From DATEHQ01 sp035279525 (GTDB taxonomy: Bacteria; Chloroflexota; Dormibacteria; Dormibacterales; Dormibacteraceae), in contig DATEHQ010000171.1 of NCBI GenBank assembly GCA_035279525.1, positions 1-16,247 of the forward strand: a DNA stretch of 16,247 nt. The letters are read 5' to 3'. Made by a program: the position numbers and the translations under genes. The notes below the pieces were generated by a model. That model was not told where the DNA came from, made no database searches, and was given only the letters and a program-made list of their open reading frames with translations. The stretch's first letter is position 1. Each line of letters opens with the position of its first letter. Below, piece by piece: positions 9,826 to 16,247 of the stretch.

Positions 9826-9839
9826 CCGCCGCGCGGCGG
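9826..9839. repeat. 14-bp GC palindrome between DUF2087 and SIMPL genes
   Basis: CCGCCGCGCGGCGG is a perfect palindrome 14 bp after the DUF2087 stop and 13 bp before the SIMPL ribosome-binding site. There is no U-tract, so it is a poor intrinsic terminator. It could be a hairpin separating the two messages or part of a promoter region. Short GC palindromes are expected by chance at this base composition. Confidence 0.3.
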
Positions 9840-9853
9840 AGGTAACGATCGCT

Positions 9854-10180
9854 TCAGCCGGTCGTGAGGGGCCACGACTCCGGGTCGTGGCCAACGTTGG
9901 TCACGGTCCCGGTGCGCCAGTAGACGCTGCGCTGGCGCTGCATCAGATCCTCGTCGACCAGGCGCCGGCGAATCGTCGCGAAGTCCGGATGCCGGCGCGA
10001 GATGACGCGATTGACCTCGGCCTCGGCATAAAGTCGTCCCGGCTGGAAGTCCTCCACCATCCACCGCAGGACGGCCATCAGCTTTTTGCGCTGGACTGGA
10101 ATGTTGACGAGGTGGCCGCCGGCATCGACAAAGTTGGAAAGGACCCAGGCGTCATAGCCGTCCTCGGCGCGTCCGGCCAC
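9854..10180 (-). CDS. DUF2087 domain protein
   Basis: This is a 108-residue small cytoplasmic protein. Its middle and C-terminal parts match the DUF2087 pattern: KKLMAVLRWMVEDFQPGRLYAE, EVNRVISRRHPDFATIRRRL, VDEDLMQRQRSVYWR (residues about 33-90). The repeated helix pattern and LVDE-L-R-VYWR end suggest a winged-helix-like fold. The family is often fused or adjacent to transcriptional regulators, so DNA binding is possible but not shown. It starts at GTG 10178-10180 with GAGG nine bases upstream. The preceding membrane-protein gene ends only 10 bp away, so the two are probably cotranscribed and translationally coupled. It is the last gene of the 12002-9854 cluster. Confidence 0.85.
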   Translation of the reverse strand: MAGRAEDGYDAWVLSNFVDAGGHLVNIPVQRKKLMAVLRWMVEDFQPGRLYAEAEVNRVISRRHPDFATIRRRLVDEDLMQRQRSVYWRTGTVTNVGHDPESWPLTTG

Positions 10181-10190
10181 CGCCAGGTCC

Positions 10191-10613
10191 TCAGATGAGC
10201 AGGATCGTCAGCGCGATGACATCGGCCACGAGCACCGAGTAGATCACGGTCATCACGACCCGTCCATTGAGGCCGACGCGCAAGGCCGCCTCGGTCATGG
10301 TCGTCGGTGACACGGCGATGGCAAGCGTGGTCATGCTGACCAGCCCGAAGGGCCATGGGGACAGCCGCCGGCCGGTGAGCTGTATGTGCAGGCGGCGCAG
10401 CGAGAATTCCAGGATCCCTGCGCTCAACACCAGGAGGATGGCCACCGGCGCGACCACACCGAGCCTGACGGGGCTGATCGCGGCGCGCAGGGCGAGGATG
10501 GCAAGACCCCAAGCGATGGAGAACACCAGGAAGCCGAGCAGCAGCCAGGCCGCGTCCTCTCGCGTGGGAAACATCCGGGAGTCCGCCTCGGGATAGCGCA
10601 AGACCGGCAGCAT
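10191..10613 (-). CDS. Small polytopic membrane protein, family unknown
   Basis: This 140-residue protein is dominated by hydrophobic segments: about 20-44 (AAWLLLGFLVFSIAWGLAIL), 50-68, 88-105 and 118-140. That gives four likely transmembrane helices, with a short basic loop RRLHIQLTGRR between helices 2 and 3. I do not recognise a family and see no transport or catalytic motif. The start is ATG 10611-10613; ATG 10572-10574 (MFPTRED) is an alternative that loses 13 residues. It lies 9 bp after the polynucleotide-kinase-like gene and 10 bp before the DUF2087 gene, which supports one operon. Confidence 0.7.
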   Translation of the reverse strand: MLPVLRYPEADSRMFPTREDAAWLLLGFLVFSIAWGLAILALRAAISPVRLGVVAPVAILLVLSAGILEFSLRRLHIQLTGRRLSPWPFGLVSMTTLAIAVSPTTMTEAALRVGLNGRVVMTVIYSVLVADVIALTILLI

Positions 10614-10622
10614 TCTAAGCGG

Positions 10623-11168
10623 TCAGGGAGACGGCCGCGCAGGCTTGTCGACGACCAGGTTTGCACGGACGATCGTGACCGATTCGACGGCCTCGATCGA
10701 GTCGAGCATGAACAGCTCATGAAAACCCTCTGCAGCAAGGGCTTCGATCGACAGCGTCAGGTGCTCGTGCTGTCGTTGCACCACTCGATCGGGAACCCTT
10801 CGACCCGGCCGCACCCGATTCCGCTCGCGGCACACCTCCTCAGGCAGATCGAACACGATCGCGACAGCGCGGCAGCCGTGCTCTCGGGCAAGCGCGATCA
10901 GCGGCTTGCGAGACTCGGGGCGCACGTTGGTCGCGTCGACCACGGTCAGGCGTCCTGACCTCAGGCGTTCCGCGGCAATCGCGTGGAGGACTCGGAATGC
11001 GGCCTGCGTGGCCGCCATGTTGTTCTCCCTGTCGGAGACCAGCGCGCGGCAGCGGTCCGACGACACGACCTCGGTCGGGCGAAAGTGCCTGGCGGCGAAG
11101 GTGGACTTGCCGGCGCCTGACGGTCCCACCAGCACGACGAGCGAGGGCACCGGGATCGACAGATTCAT
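10623..11168 (-). CDS. Stand-alone Pnkp-type polynucleotide kinase domain (P-loop ATPase)
   Basis: The 181-residue protein matches the kinase domain of bacterial Pnkp RNA-repair enzymes, which phosphorylate 5'-OH polynucleotide ends. It starts with NLSIPVPSLVVLVG, has the P-loop GPSGAGKS (15-22), SSDRCRALVSD (36-46) with Asp38 at the general-base position, and TVVDATNVRPESRKPL (75-90). An Arg-rich lid lies at RNRVRPGRR (116-124), with a C-terminal GFHELFMLD segment. In full bacterial Pnkp this domain is followed by a metallophosphatase and a ligase-like adenylyltransferase. Here the gene ends after the kinase and neither partner is encoded nearby. The start is ATG 11166-11168 with no clear Shine-Dalgarno; the upstream gene ends 18 bp away. 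Function on RNA ends is inferred from family; another small-molecule or nucleic-acid substrate is possible. Confidence 0.85.
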   Translation of the reverse strand: MNLSIPVPSLVVLVGPSGAGKSTFAARHFRPTEVVSSDRCRALVSDRENNMAATQAAFRVLHAIAAERLRSGRLTVVDATNVRPESRKPLIALAREHGCRAVAIVFDLPEEVCRERNRVRPGRRVPDRVVQRQHEHLTLSIEALAAEGFHELFMLDSIEAVESVTIVRANLVVDKPARPSP

Positions 11169-11186
11169 GGCGCAAGAATGGCGCGA

Positions 11187-12002
11187 TCAGGAGTTGATCG
11201 CGTCACTCGTCATGGTGATGCCGTCGGAAAGCTTGGCCGGCAGGGCTTCGACCTCGGCGTCCCGAAGAATCCCTTCGATCAGCCCTTTGGCGCCGCCGAC
11301 GTAGGTGTAGGGGAAGTCGATCTCGGATGCCACGCACCACGCCCTGTCGTCAGGCCACCACAGGTTCGGTCCATCCTCCCAGCCTCGCGCCTGCGCCACG
11401 GAGCCGGTGAAGAGGAGGTAATCGCGTCCGGGCAGCCGCACACGCTTGCGCCCAGCGAGGCGGTCGCGTCGCTTCCGCGATGCGCCGGGGCGCGCCCGCC
11501 GCATCAGGCCGATCGCCGGCAAGCCGTTTCGCCGCCACCAGGGCACCGACTCGTGCCACACCACCAGCGGTGCGGTGGCACCCGTGAGGTAGCCATAGCC
11601 TTCCCACAGGCAGAACCAGCAGGCATCGGGGGTCGAGGTGTGCCTCGAGAGGATGCTGGTGATGGCGCTCGACTGGTGTGGTGAGAGCGTCCCGAGGTGC
11701 GGCTCGAATATCGCAGGTCCCTGCCCCTGTGCCAGGTCCTGCCAGGGACCGCCGATGGAGTGAAACTGCATCTCCGGATGGACGGTCTTGCCGTTCCATG
11801 CGGCAATGTCGGACCACCTCACCTCTTCCGGACGGCTGGTCAGGTCGAACGCGCGCCGCCACGCAGGATGAAAGATGCGCGCATAGGCTTCGAACCCCGG
11901 CGGAACGATCGAGCCGACGTCCTTGGCGAACCCATGCAGCCGATCGCGAATCCAGTCCGCAGCCTCGACCGAGTCGGATGCAGTGACGTCCACCCAGCCC
12001 AC
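11187..12002 (-). CDS. Conserved protein of unknown function (271 aa)
   Basis: This is a soluble 271-residue protein with no signal or membrane segment. It has features I associate with a family of uncharacterised actinobacterial and Chloroflexi proteins, but I cannot name it. Visible motifs are PPGFEAYARIFHPAW (34-48), LSRHTSTPDACWFCLWEGYG (118-137), RDYLLFTGS (193-201), and NLWWPDDRAWCVASEIDF (213-230) followed by PYTYVGG. Trp, Cys and acidic residues cluster in the conserved C-terminal half, as in a binding pocket. The start is GTG 12000-12002, the first available, without a good ribosome-binding site, so a few residues may be wrong. It heads the close-packed cluster with the kinase, membrane and DUF2087 genes. 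Confidence 0.75.
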   Translation of the reverse strand: MGWVDVTASDSVEAADWIRDRLHGFAKDVGSIVPPGFEAYARIFHPAWRRAFDLTSRPEEVRWSDIAAWNGKTVHPEMQFHSIGGPWQDLAQGQGPAIFEPHLGTLSPHQSSAITSILSRHTSTPDACWFCLWEGYGYLTGATAPLVVWHESVPWWRRNGLPAIGLMRRARPGASRKRRDRLAGRKRVRLPGRDYLLFTGSVAQARGWEDGPNLWWPDDRAWCVASEIDFPYTYVGGAKGLIEGILRDAEVEALPAKLSDGITMTSDAINS

Positions 12003-12104
12003 GGGCGAACTGTGGCATACGCCCGGCCCGGGTCGGAATCAGACGATCGGCAGGCTAGCCGGAGCAAGGTAACGCCCGCACGTGAGCTTTCATGTAGATC
12101 GCGG

Positions 12105-12196
12105 TGGCGGAGGGGCTGGGATTTGAACCCAGGATAGGCTTGCACCTATAACGGTTTTCAAGACCGTCGCCATCAACCGGACTCGGCCACCCCTCC
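12105..12196 (-). tRNA. tRNA-Ser (anticodon UGA)
   Basis: The minus strand folds as a class II tRNA. The acceptor GGAGGGG (12196-12190) pairs with CCCCTCC (12115-12109), followed by discriminator G (12108) and an encoded CCA (12107-12105). The D-arm begins TGGCCGAGTCCGGTTGA. The anticodon stem ACGGT/ACCGT encloses loop CTTGAAA, giving anticodon TGA, which reads UCA serine codons. The long variable arm TATAGGTGCAAGCCTATC is typical of serine tRNAs, and the T-loop is GGTTCAAAT. Length without CCA is 89 nt. serS lies about 1.8 kb upstream on the same strand. Confidence 0.97.
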
Positions 12197-12209
12197 ACGG
12201 GCACCAAGG

Positions 12210-12215
12210 ATTCTA
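12210..12215 (-). promoter_or_regulatory. Candidate -10 box for tRNA-Ser
   Basis: TAGAAT on the minus strand (five of six matches to TATAAT) lies 13 bases before the first base of the tRNA, a suitable distance for transcription to start a few bases upstream of the mature 5' end. The -35 region is poor (TTACTG with a 19-base spacer is the best). The intervening DNA carries the 12220-12236 palindrome. Confidence 0.4.
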
Positions 12216-12219
12216 AGAA

Positions 12220-12236
12220 TGCCGCCGCCGGCGGCA
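12220..12236. repeat. 17-bp GC palindrome upstream of tRNA-Ser
   Basis: TGCCGCCG-C-CGGCGGCA is a perfect inverted repeat around one base. It lies between the possible -35 and -10 of the tRNA promoter and 35 bp upstream of the small plus-strand ORF. It could be an operator or a hairpin after the DUF4173 transcript. There is no U-tract. Chance occurrence is possible in this GC-rich DNA. Confidence 0.3.
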
Positions 12237-12271
12237 GTAACGCGCCGGTCCGGCTGCCCGTTTGAGGAGAT

Positions 12272-12370
12272 GTGCGACTTGCCCTTCGTCTCGGACTGCT
12301 GACCATCCTCGGCGCCGTCACCGTCGCCGGCTTCGCCGTGGCGCCGGTGGTCGCCGCCGGTAGCCGCTGA
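12272..12370 (+). CDS. Possible micro-ORF: isolated signal-peptide-like peptide (32 aa)
   Basis: A GTG-initiated frame of 32 codons ends at TGA 12368-12370. It encodes a peptide starting MRLALRLGLLTILGAV, with two Arg, a continuous hydrophobic core, and an AVAPVVAA-G end that looks like a Sec signal peptide or a single membrane helix. GAGGAG (12264-12269) lies just upstream, slightly closer than usual. It occupies most of the gap between tRNA-Ser and the DUF4173 gene stop, on the opposite strand from both. Nothing follows that would form a mature domain. It could be a genuine small membrane protein, the remnant of a decayed exported protein, or chance. Confidence 0.3.
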   Translation: MRLALRLGLLTILGAVTVAGFAVAPVVAAGSR

Positions 12371-12382
12371 CCTACCGCTCGC

Positions 12383-13918
12383 TCAGCACCCTGCCAGTCT
12401 CGCCTCGGCGGCTTCGGCGTCGGCCCAGTTGAAGGCCGGAAGGCTCGGCGAATATGAACGCGGCCCGGCGCACGCGACGCTCAAGACCTGCCCACGCAGA
12501 TTCGGGTCCAGGGCTGGAAGCGAGCTCAACAGCGACGGAGTCGCATCGCTGGTCAACTCCGACAGGTAGGTCGCGTCGATCCTGTGCGTCGACTCGGCGT
12601 GCTTGGTGTTGAGGGCCACCACGACCGACTCAGGGTTGGCGAAGTTCAGAGCCAGGAGCACAACCATGCCACTCGTGCCCACCGCCCCGATCAGCCAGCG
12701 GCGGCGCGGCCACAACCCGGCCAGGTCTGCGGCGAGGAGCGCGAAGACCACGGCGATCCACACCGCGAATATGTGGCTGTACAGGCGCAGCATCGTGAAG
12801 CCATACGCCTCCTCGTAGAGGCTCAACCTGCGAAACGCCACCGCGACGATGAGCACGGTGAGCACGACCGCCGCCTCACCGAAGATCGTCAGGGCGAGCT
12901 TGCTGTGCCGCCCGGATTGGGCCGTGATTCGCGAGAAAACGAAGAGCACCACGAGCGTGATCCCGCTGACCCAAAGCAGCTGGAAGAATCCTGATCGGGC
13001 GTAGTCGGCGTAGGAGATTCCGGCCGACCGCAGCGTTCCGGCGGCGGCACCGGTGGCCGCGAGCACCTGCGCGAGGGCGAATGCCGCGAAGACCGTGTCG
13101 CTCAACGCGAGCACGACCAGGGTTTCGGTCGCTCCGAGACGCCACGCCGGTCCTTCCGACGACCGCTTTGGCTCGGCGGCTGCGAGGCGCAGCAGGCCGG
13201 CCATCGCCAGGGCTCCCACAAGCACGAATGTCACGTCGAGCGCTAGCTGCCTGAGGTCGACGTTGAGGTTGAAGAACGAAGCGAACACCGGGTCGGCGGA
13301 TGCAAGCAAGACGGCGAGGAGCGCGGCGATTGGAATCGCGATCACCAAGCCGCGGAGAGCCGGACCCAGTTTCGTCAGTCGACCACGCGCTTTCGCGATA
13401 GGTCGAACCACGTAGGCGGTCCCTGTGGCGACGTGCAGGCTCGAATGCAGCGCGTGGCCGGCCAGCTCAAGCACGCCGAGGTCGTACAGCGAGCCGCGCA
13501 CGCTGAACGAGGCTGCCAGGCCGAGCACGCCCAGGCTGGCGATGAGGTCGGGCCAGATCAGCCACGGGCTGGTCCGCAGCGTGAACCAGACCGCAAAGAG
13601 GGCCGCTGCGCCCAGGAGCAGTCGCGATTGGGACCGGCCTATGCCGCCCACCATGACAAGCAGCACCGCGGCCGCGCCGACCGTGATCGATGCGGCGAGC
13701 CCGAAGGGTCCGCCTCGCAGCCACTGGTCGGCGAGGAGGCCGATCGCGATGGCGACCAGCAACGCCGCCCAGCCCGCGCTCGACCTTAGCTCGAGACTCG
13801 ACCAGGCGGGACTGTTCCGTCCGACCGGCTGCCATGCGCCGCCGTCCCAGCGCCACAGCCCATCAGGTGAGAGTTGACCGACGCGGGCCGCGCCTAGGTC
13901 CGACACCAAGAGGTGCAA
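12383..13918 (-). CDS. DUF4153/DUF4173-type polytopic membrane protein
   Basis: This is a 511-residue integral membrane protein with about ten or more hydrophobic helices between 48 and 430. Signatures of the DUF4153/DUF4173 group are SADPVFASFF (207-216), YARSGFFQLLWVSGITL (306-322), AYGFTMLRLYSHIFAVW (371-387) and LNFANPESVVVALN (424-437). The soluble N-terminus contains SPDGLWRWDGGAWQPV (17-32), a short motif found at the start of many actinobacterial and Chloroflexi membrane proteins and possibly a small peptide- or wall-binding module. The C-terminal about 75 residues are soluble, with two cysteines. Function is unknown. The start at TTG 13916-13918 is uncertain; GAGG sits only three bases upstream, and nearby TTG or GTG codons would shorten it slightly. 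It follows serS by 34 bp. Confidence 0.85.
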   Translation of the reverse strand: MHLLVSDLGAARVGQLSPDGLWRWDGGAWQPVGRNSPAWSSLELRSSAGWAALLVAIAIGLLADQWLRGGPFGLAASITVGAAAVLLVMVGGIGRSQSRLLLGAAALFAVWFTLRTSPWLIWPDLIASLGVLGLAASFSVRGSLYDLGVLELAGHALHSSLHVATGTAYVVRPIAKARGRLTKLGPALRGLVIAIPIAALLAVLLASADPVFASFFNLNVDLRQLALDVTFVLVGALAMAGLLRLAAAEPKRSSEGPAWRLGATETLVVLALSDTVFAAFALAQVLAATGAAAGTLRSAGISYADYARSGFFQLLWVSGITLVVLFVFSRITAQSGRHSKLALTIFGEAAVVLTVLIVAVAFRRLSLYEEAYGFTMLRLYSHIFAVWIAVVFALLAADLAGLWPRRRWLIGAVGTSGMVVLLALNFANPESVVVALNTKHAESTHRIDATYLSELTSDATPSLLSSLPALDPNLRGQVLSVACAGPRSYSPSLPAFNWADAEAAEARLAGC

Positions 13919-13952
13919 CAGCCTCGGTAGGTGGTTTGGTTACGGCGCTGAC

Positions 13953-15215
13953 TCAGCGGGCGCCGATCAGCTCGAGCCCACCCATGTAGGGCTTCAGCAC
14001 CTCGGGCACGTCGATCATGCCGTCCTGGCGTTGATACGTCTCCATGATCGCGTCGATCGTGCGCGTGAGGGCGAGGCCACTCCCGTTGATCGTGTGCGCG
14101 AAACGCGGCGGCGCACCTCGCGCCGGCCGGTAGCGGATGTTGGCGCGCATGGCCTGGAAATCGTTGAACGTGGAGCACGACGAGACCTCGAGGTAGCGAT
14201 CAAGCCCCGGCGCCCACGCCTCGAGGTCGTACTTCTTGTACTGCGCGAAGCCCATGTCGCCGGTGCACATCGCAAGCACGCGGTAGTGCAGACCCAGGCG
14301 CTGGAGAATGTCCTCGGCATCGCGGGTCAGCTTCTCGAACTCGTCCAGCGACGCCTCCGCCGAAGTGACCTTGACCAGCTCGACCTTCGAAAACTGGTGT
14401 AGGCGGATGAACCCGCGCGTGTCTTTGCCGGCGGCGCCGGCCTCGGTTCGCCACGAGGGTGCGTACGCCACGTACTTCAAGGGCAGCCGGTCGGCGTCCA
14501 GGATCTCCTCCCGGTGCATGTTGGTGACCGGGACCTCCGCCGTCGGAATGAGCCACAGGTCGCTGTCCTCGACCTTGAAGGCCATGTCGGCGAACTTCGG
14601 CAGGTTCGCGGTGCCCACCATCGACGCCGAGTTGACGAGCATCGGCGCCCACACTTCCGTGTACCCGTGCTCGCGCGTGTGGACGTCGAGCATGAACTGG
14701 ACCAGCGCACGCTCGAGCCGGGCGCCCTCGCCGAGGAGGAAGGCGAAGCGCGAGCCCGCGACCCGAGCGGCTCGCTCGAAGTCCAGGATCCCCAGCGTCT
14801 CGCCCAGGTCGTAATGGGTGCGCGGCGTGAAGCCAGGGTTCGGCTTCGTCCCCCACTCCCTGTGCACGACGTTGTCCGCCTCCGTCTCGCCGATTGGAAC
14901 CGACTCGTGAAAGATGTTCGGGACGCGGAGGAGCAGGGCGTCGAGCTCGGCCTTTGCCGTTTCGGCCAGCAGCAGCTCTGCCTTCGCGACCTCGGCCATG
15001 CTGCGCAGCTTCTCCTTCAGTGCTTCGTCGCGCGTCGTGGCGAATTCCTTCGACATCCGGTTCTGGGCCGCCTTGACCTCTTCGGCCTCACGCAGGTGGC
15101 GACGCCATTCCGCGTCGATCTCGAGGATCGCGTCCACCGGCGCCGTCTCGCCCTTCAGCTCGGCCGCCTTCCGCACGGCGTCGGGGTTCTTGCGGATGAA
15201 ATCGAGCGACAGCAA
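13953..15215 (-). CDS. serS: Seryl-tRNA synthetase
   Basis: This is a complete class II synthetase of 420 residues that charges tRNA-Ser with serine in the cytoplasm. The N-terminal LSLDFIRKNPDAVRKA begins the tRNA-binding coiled coil (about 1-100), which reads the long variable arm. The catalytic core has the serine pocket IPTAEVPV (223-230), motif 2 SWRTEAGAAGKDTRGFIRLH (254-273), DMGFAQYKKYDLEAW (320-334), and motif 3 NGSGLALTRT (377-386). It starts at TTG 15213-15215, the only codon matching the conserved first residue; no in-frame ATG occurs before residue 54. GAGA lies eight bases upstream, at the end of lysS, whose stop is only 3 bp away, so lysS and serS are probably translationally coupled. 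Confidence 0.97.
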   Translation of the reverse strand: MLSLDFIRKNPDAVRKAAELKGETAPVDAILEIDAEWRRHLREAEEVKAAQNRMSKEFATTRDEALKEKLRSMAEVAKAELLLAETAKAELDALLLRVPNIFHESVPIGETEADNVVHREWGTKPNPGFTPRTHYDLGETLGILDFERAARVAGSRFAFLLGEGARLERALVQFMLDVHTREHGYTEVWAPMLVNSASMVGTANLPKFADMAFKVEDSDLWLIPTAEVPVTNMHREEILDADRLPLKYVAYAPSWRTEAGAAGKDTRGFIRLHQFSKVELVKVTSAEASLDEFEKLTRDAEDILQRLGLHYRVLAMCTGDMGFAQYKKYDLEAWAPGLDRYLEVSSCSTFNDFQAMRANIRYRPARGAPPRFAHTINGSGLALTRTIDAIMETYQRQDGMIDVPEVLKPYMGGLELIGAR

Positions 15216-15218
15216 CGA

Positions 15219-16247
15219 TTACGTCTCGGCCTTCATGACCGGGAACAGGATCACGTCGCGGATCGACGGCTGGTCGGTCAGCAGCATGACCAGGCGGTCG
15301 ACGCCGATGCCCAACCCCCCGCAAGGCGGCAGGCCGTACTCGACCGCGCGCAGGAAATCCTCGTCCATCGGGTGGGCTTCGACGTTGCCCGCCGCCCGCA
15401 GCGCGGCCTGGGCCTCGAATCGTGCGCGCTGGTCGACCGGGTCGGTCAGCTCTGTGAAGGCATTCGCGTACTCGCGGCCAAGGATGACGAGTTCGAAGCG
15501 CTCGGTGAAGCTTGGATCGTCGTCGCGCGGCCGGGCGAGCGGAGAGACCTCGACCGGGTAGTCGAGCACGAATGTCGGCCGGCGCAGCTGCGGCTGCACG
15601 TGCTCCTCGAAAAGCTCGTTCAGCTCCTCCCCCGCAGCATGGCGTCCCGTGTGCTCGAGCACCAGGTCCGCCATCCGCTCACGCCGGAACGGCGGCGTGA
15701 GGTCGACCGGCTCGTCCTGGTAGGTCGTCTCCAGCGGCCGTCCCGCCGCCATCGCGCCGGCGACCACGAGGTCCTCGACCAGCTTCATCACGTCCTCGTA
15801 GTCGGCGTATGCCTGGTACGACTCCAGCATCGTGAATTCGGGATTGTGGCGCGGTGAGAGCCCCTCGTTCCGAAACACACGGCCGATCTCGTACACGCGC
15901 TCGAAACCACCCACGAGCAGCCGCTTGAGGTGGAGCTCGAGCGCGATCCGCAGGAAGAGATCGCGGCCGAGCGAGTTGTGGTGCGTCTGGAAGGGCCGTG
16001 CGTGCCCGCCTCCAGGCACCTCCTGCAGCACCGGCGTCTCGACCTCGATGAAACCCCTCTCGTCGAGCAGGCCGCGAAGCGCGGTGATGATCCGGGAGCG
16101 CGCGCGAAACACCTCGCGGACCTCGGGGTTCGCGATCAGGTCCACGTACCGCTGGCGGTAGCGGATCTCGACGTCCTTGAGCCCGTGCCACTTTTCGGGC
16201 AGCGGACGCAGCGACTTCGTCAGCAGCTGGAAGGAATGCACCTGCAC
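15219..16247 (-). CDS. lysS: Lysyl-tRNA synthetase, class II (N-terminus beyond window)
   Basis: These are the C-terminal 342 residues of a class II lysyl-tRNA synthetase. Compared with E. coli (505 residues), about 150-165 N-terminal residues, the OB-fold anticodon-binding domain, lie outside the window. Visible landmarks from the edge are the linker LLTKSLRPLPEKWHGLKD (8-25), motif 1 ETPVLQEVPGGGHARPF (70-86), motif 2 RVYEIGRVFRNEGLSPRHNPEFTMLE (117-142, shown by its key Arg and Glu), YANAFTELTDP (260-270), and motif 3 GLPPCGGLGIGVDRLVML (305-322). The end PVMKAET followed by TAA at 15219-15221 is typical. The gene is intact at its 3' end and followed after 3 bp by serS. Confidence 0.97.
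   Translation of the reverse strand: MQVHSFQLLTKSLRPLPEKWHGLKDVEIRYRQRYVDLIANPEVREVFRARSRIITALRGLLDERGFIEVETPVLQEVPGGGHARPFQTHHNSLGRDLFLRIALELHLKRLLVGGFERVYEIGRVFRNEGLSPRHNPEFTMLESYQAYADYEDVMKLVEDLVVAGAMAAGRPLETTYQDEPVDLTPPFRRERMADLVLEHTGRHAAGEELNELFEEHVQPQLRRPTFVLDYPVEVSPLARPRDDDPSFTERFELVILGREYANAFTELTDPVDQRARFEAQAALRAAGNVEAHPMDEDFLRAVEYGLPPCGGLGIGVDRLVMLLTDQPSIRDVILFPVMKAET

Noticed and set aside
9798..10064. N-terminal extension of the SIMPL protein
   Set aside because: It overlaps the DUF2087 gene in another frame, is low-complexity, and precedes a near-perfect ribosome-binding site and signal-anchor at 9797.
12055..12321. 88-codon minus-strand frame across tRNA-Ser
   Set aside because: It runs through the tRNA gene and has no coding character.
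14514..15857. 447-codon plus-strand open frame antisense to serS and lysS
   Set aside because: It is a by-product of high third-position GC in the opposite genes. The translation is Arg/Leu/Gly/His-rich with no domain, and both real genes show clear synthetase motifs.

Overview
This 16.2 kb window is GC-rich bacterial chromosome, densely packed with genes on both strands and with almost no long intergenic space. The gene set is: a complete clpB, an Fpg-family DNA glycosylase, lysS-serS, a tRNA-Ser with encoded CCA, DUF2277, DUF2087 and DUF4153/DUF4173 proteins, a stand-alone Pnkp-type kinase, and lipoproteins with Pro/Thr-rich linkers. This fits a Terrabacteria lineage, most likely Chloroflexota or a relative such as Dormibacterota, or less likely an actinobacterium. 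No 16S or other decisive marker is present, so the placement is inference.

Layout. 1-174 is the 3' end of an unrecognised plus-strand gene. It runs directly into a convergent minus-strand gene for a small secreted four-cysteine protein (175-708). A beta-propeller-like lipoprotein follows on the minus strand (820-2103). Divergent from it are two plus-strand alpha/beta hydrolases: a prolyl-iminopeptidase-like enzyme (2133-3059) and a TAP-like exported lipoprotein peptidase (3083-4552). These two probably form a peptide-degrading pair. clpB (4549-7149, minus) overlaps the TAP gene's stop codon. It shares a 49-bp divergent region, carrying a 20-bp dyad, with the Fpg-like glycosylase gene (7199-8026, plus).

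From 8039 to the right edge every confident gene is on the minus strand: DUF2277, a two-helix membrane protein, a SIMPL-domain protein with an excellent ribosome-binding site, and a compact four-gene cluster (9854-12002: DUF2087 protein, small membrane protein, Pnkp-like polynucleotide kinase, conserved protein of unknown function). Then come tRNA-Ser(UGA), a DUF4173-type polytopic membrane protein, serS, and a 5'-truncated lysS. lysS and serS are 3 bp apart and probably cotranscribed. tRNA-Ser lies 1.8 kb downstream of serS on the same strand but appears to have its own promoter.

I found no CRISPR array, transposase, phage gene, toxin-antitoxin pair or defence operon. Most of the window is ordinary housekeeping and envelope biology. 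The points most worth a second look are the altered active-site loops of the Fpg-like protein, the stand-alone Pnkp-type kinase in a cluster of uncharacterised genes, and the dyad between clpB and the glycosylase gene. I see no convincing evidence of an undescribed multi-gene system.
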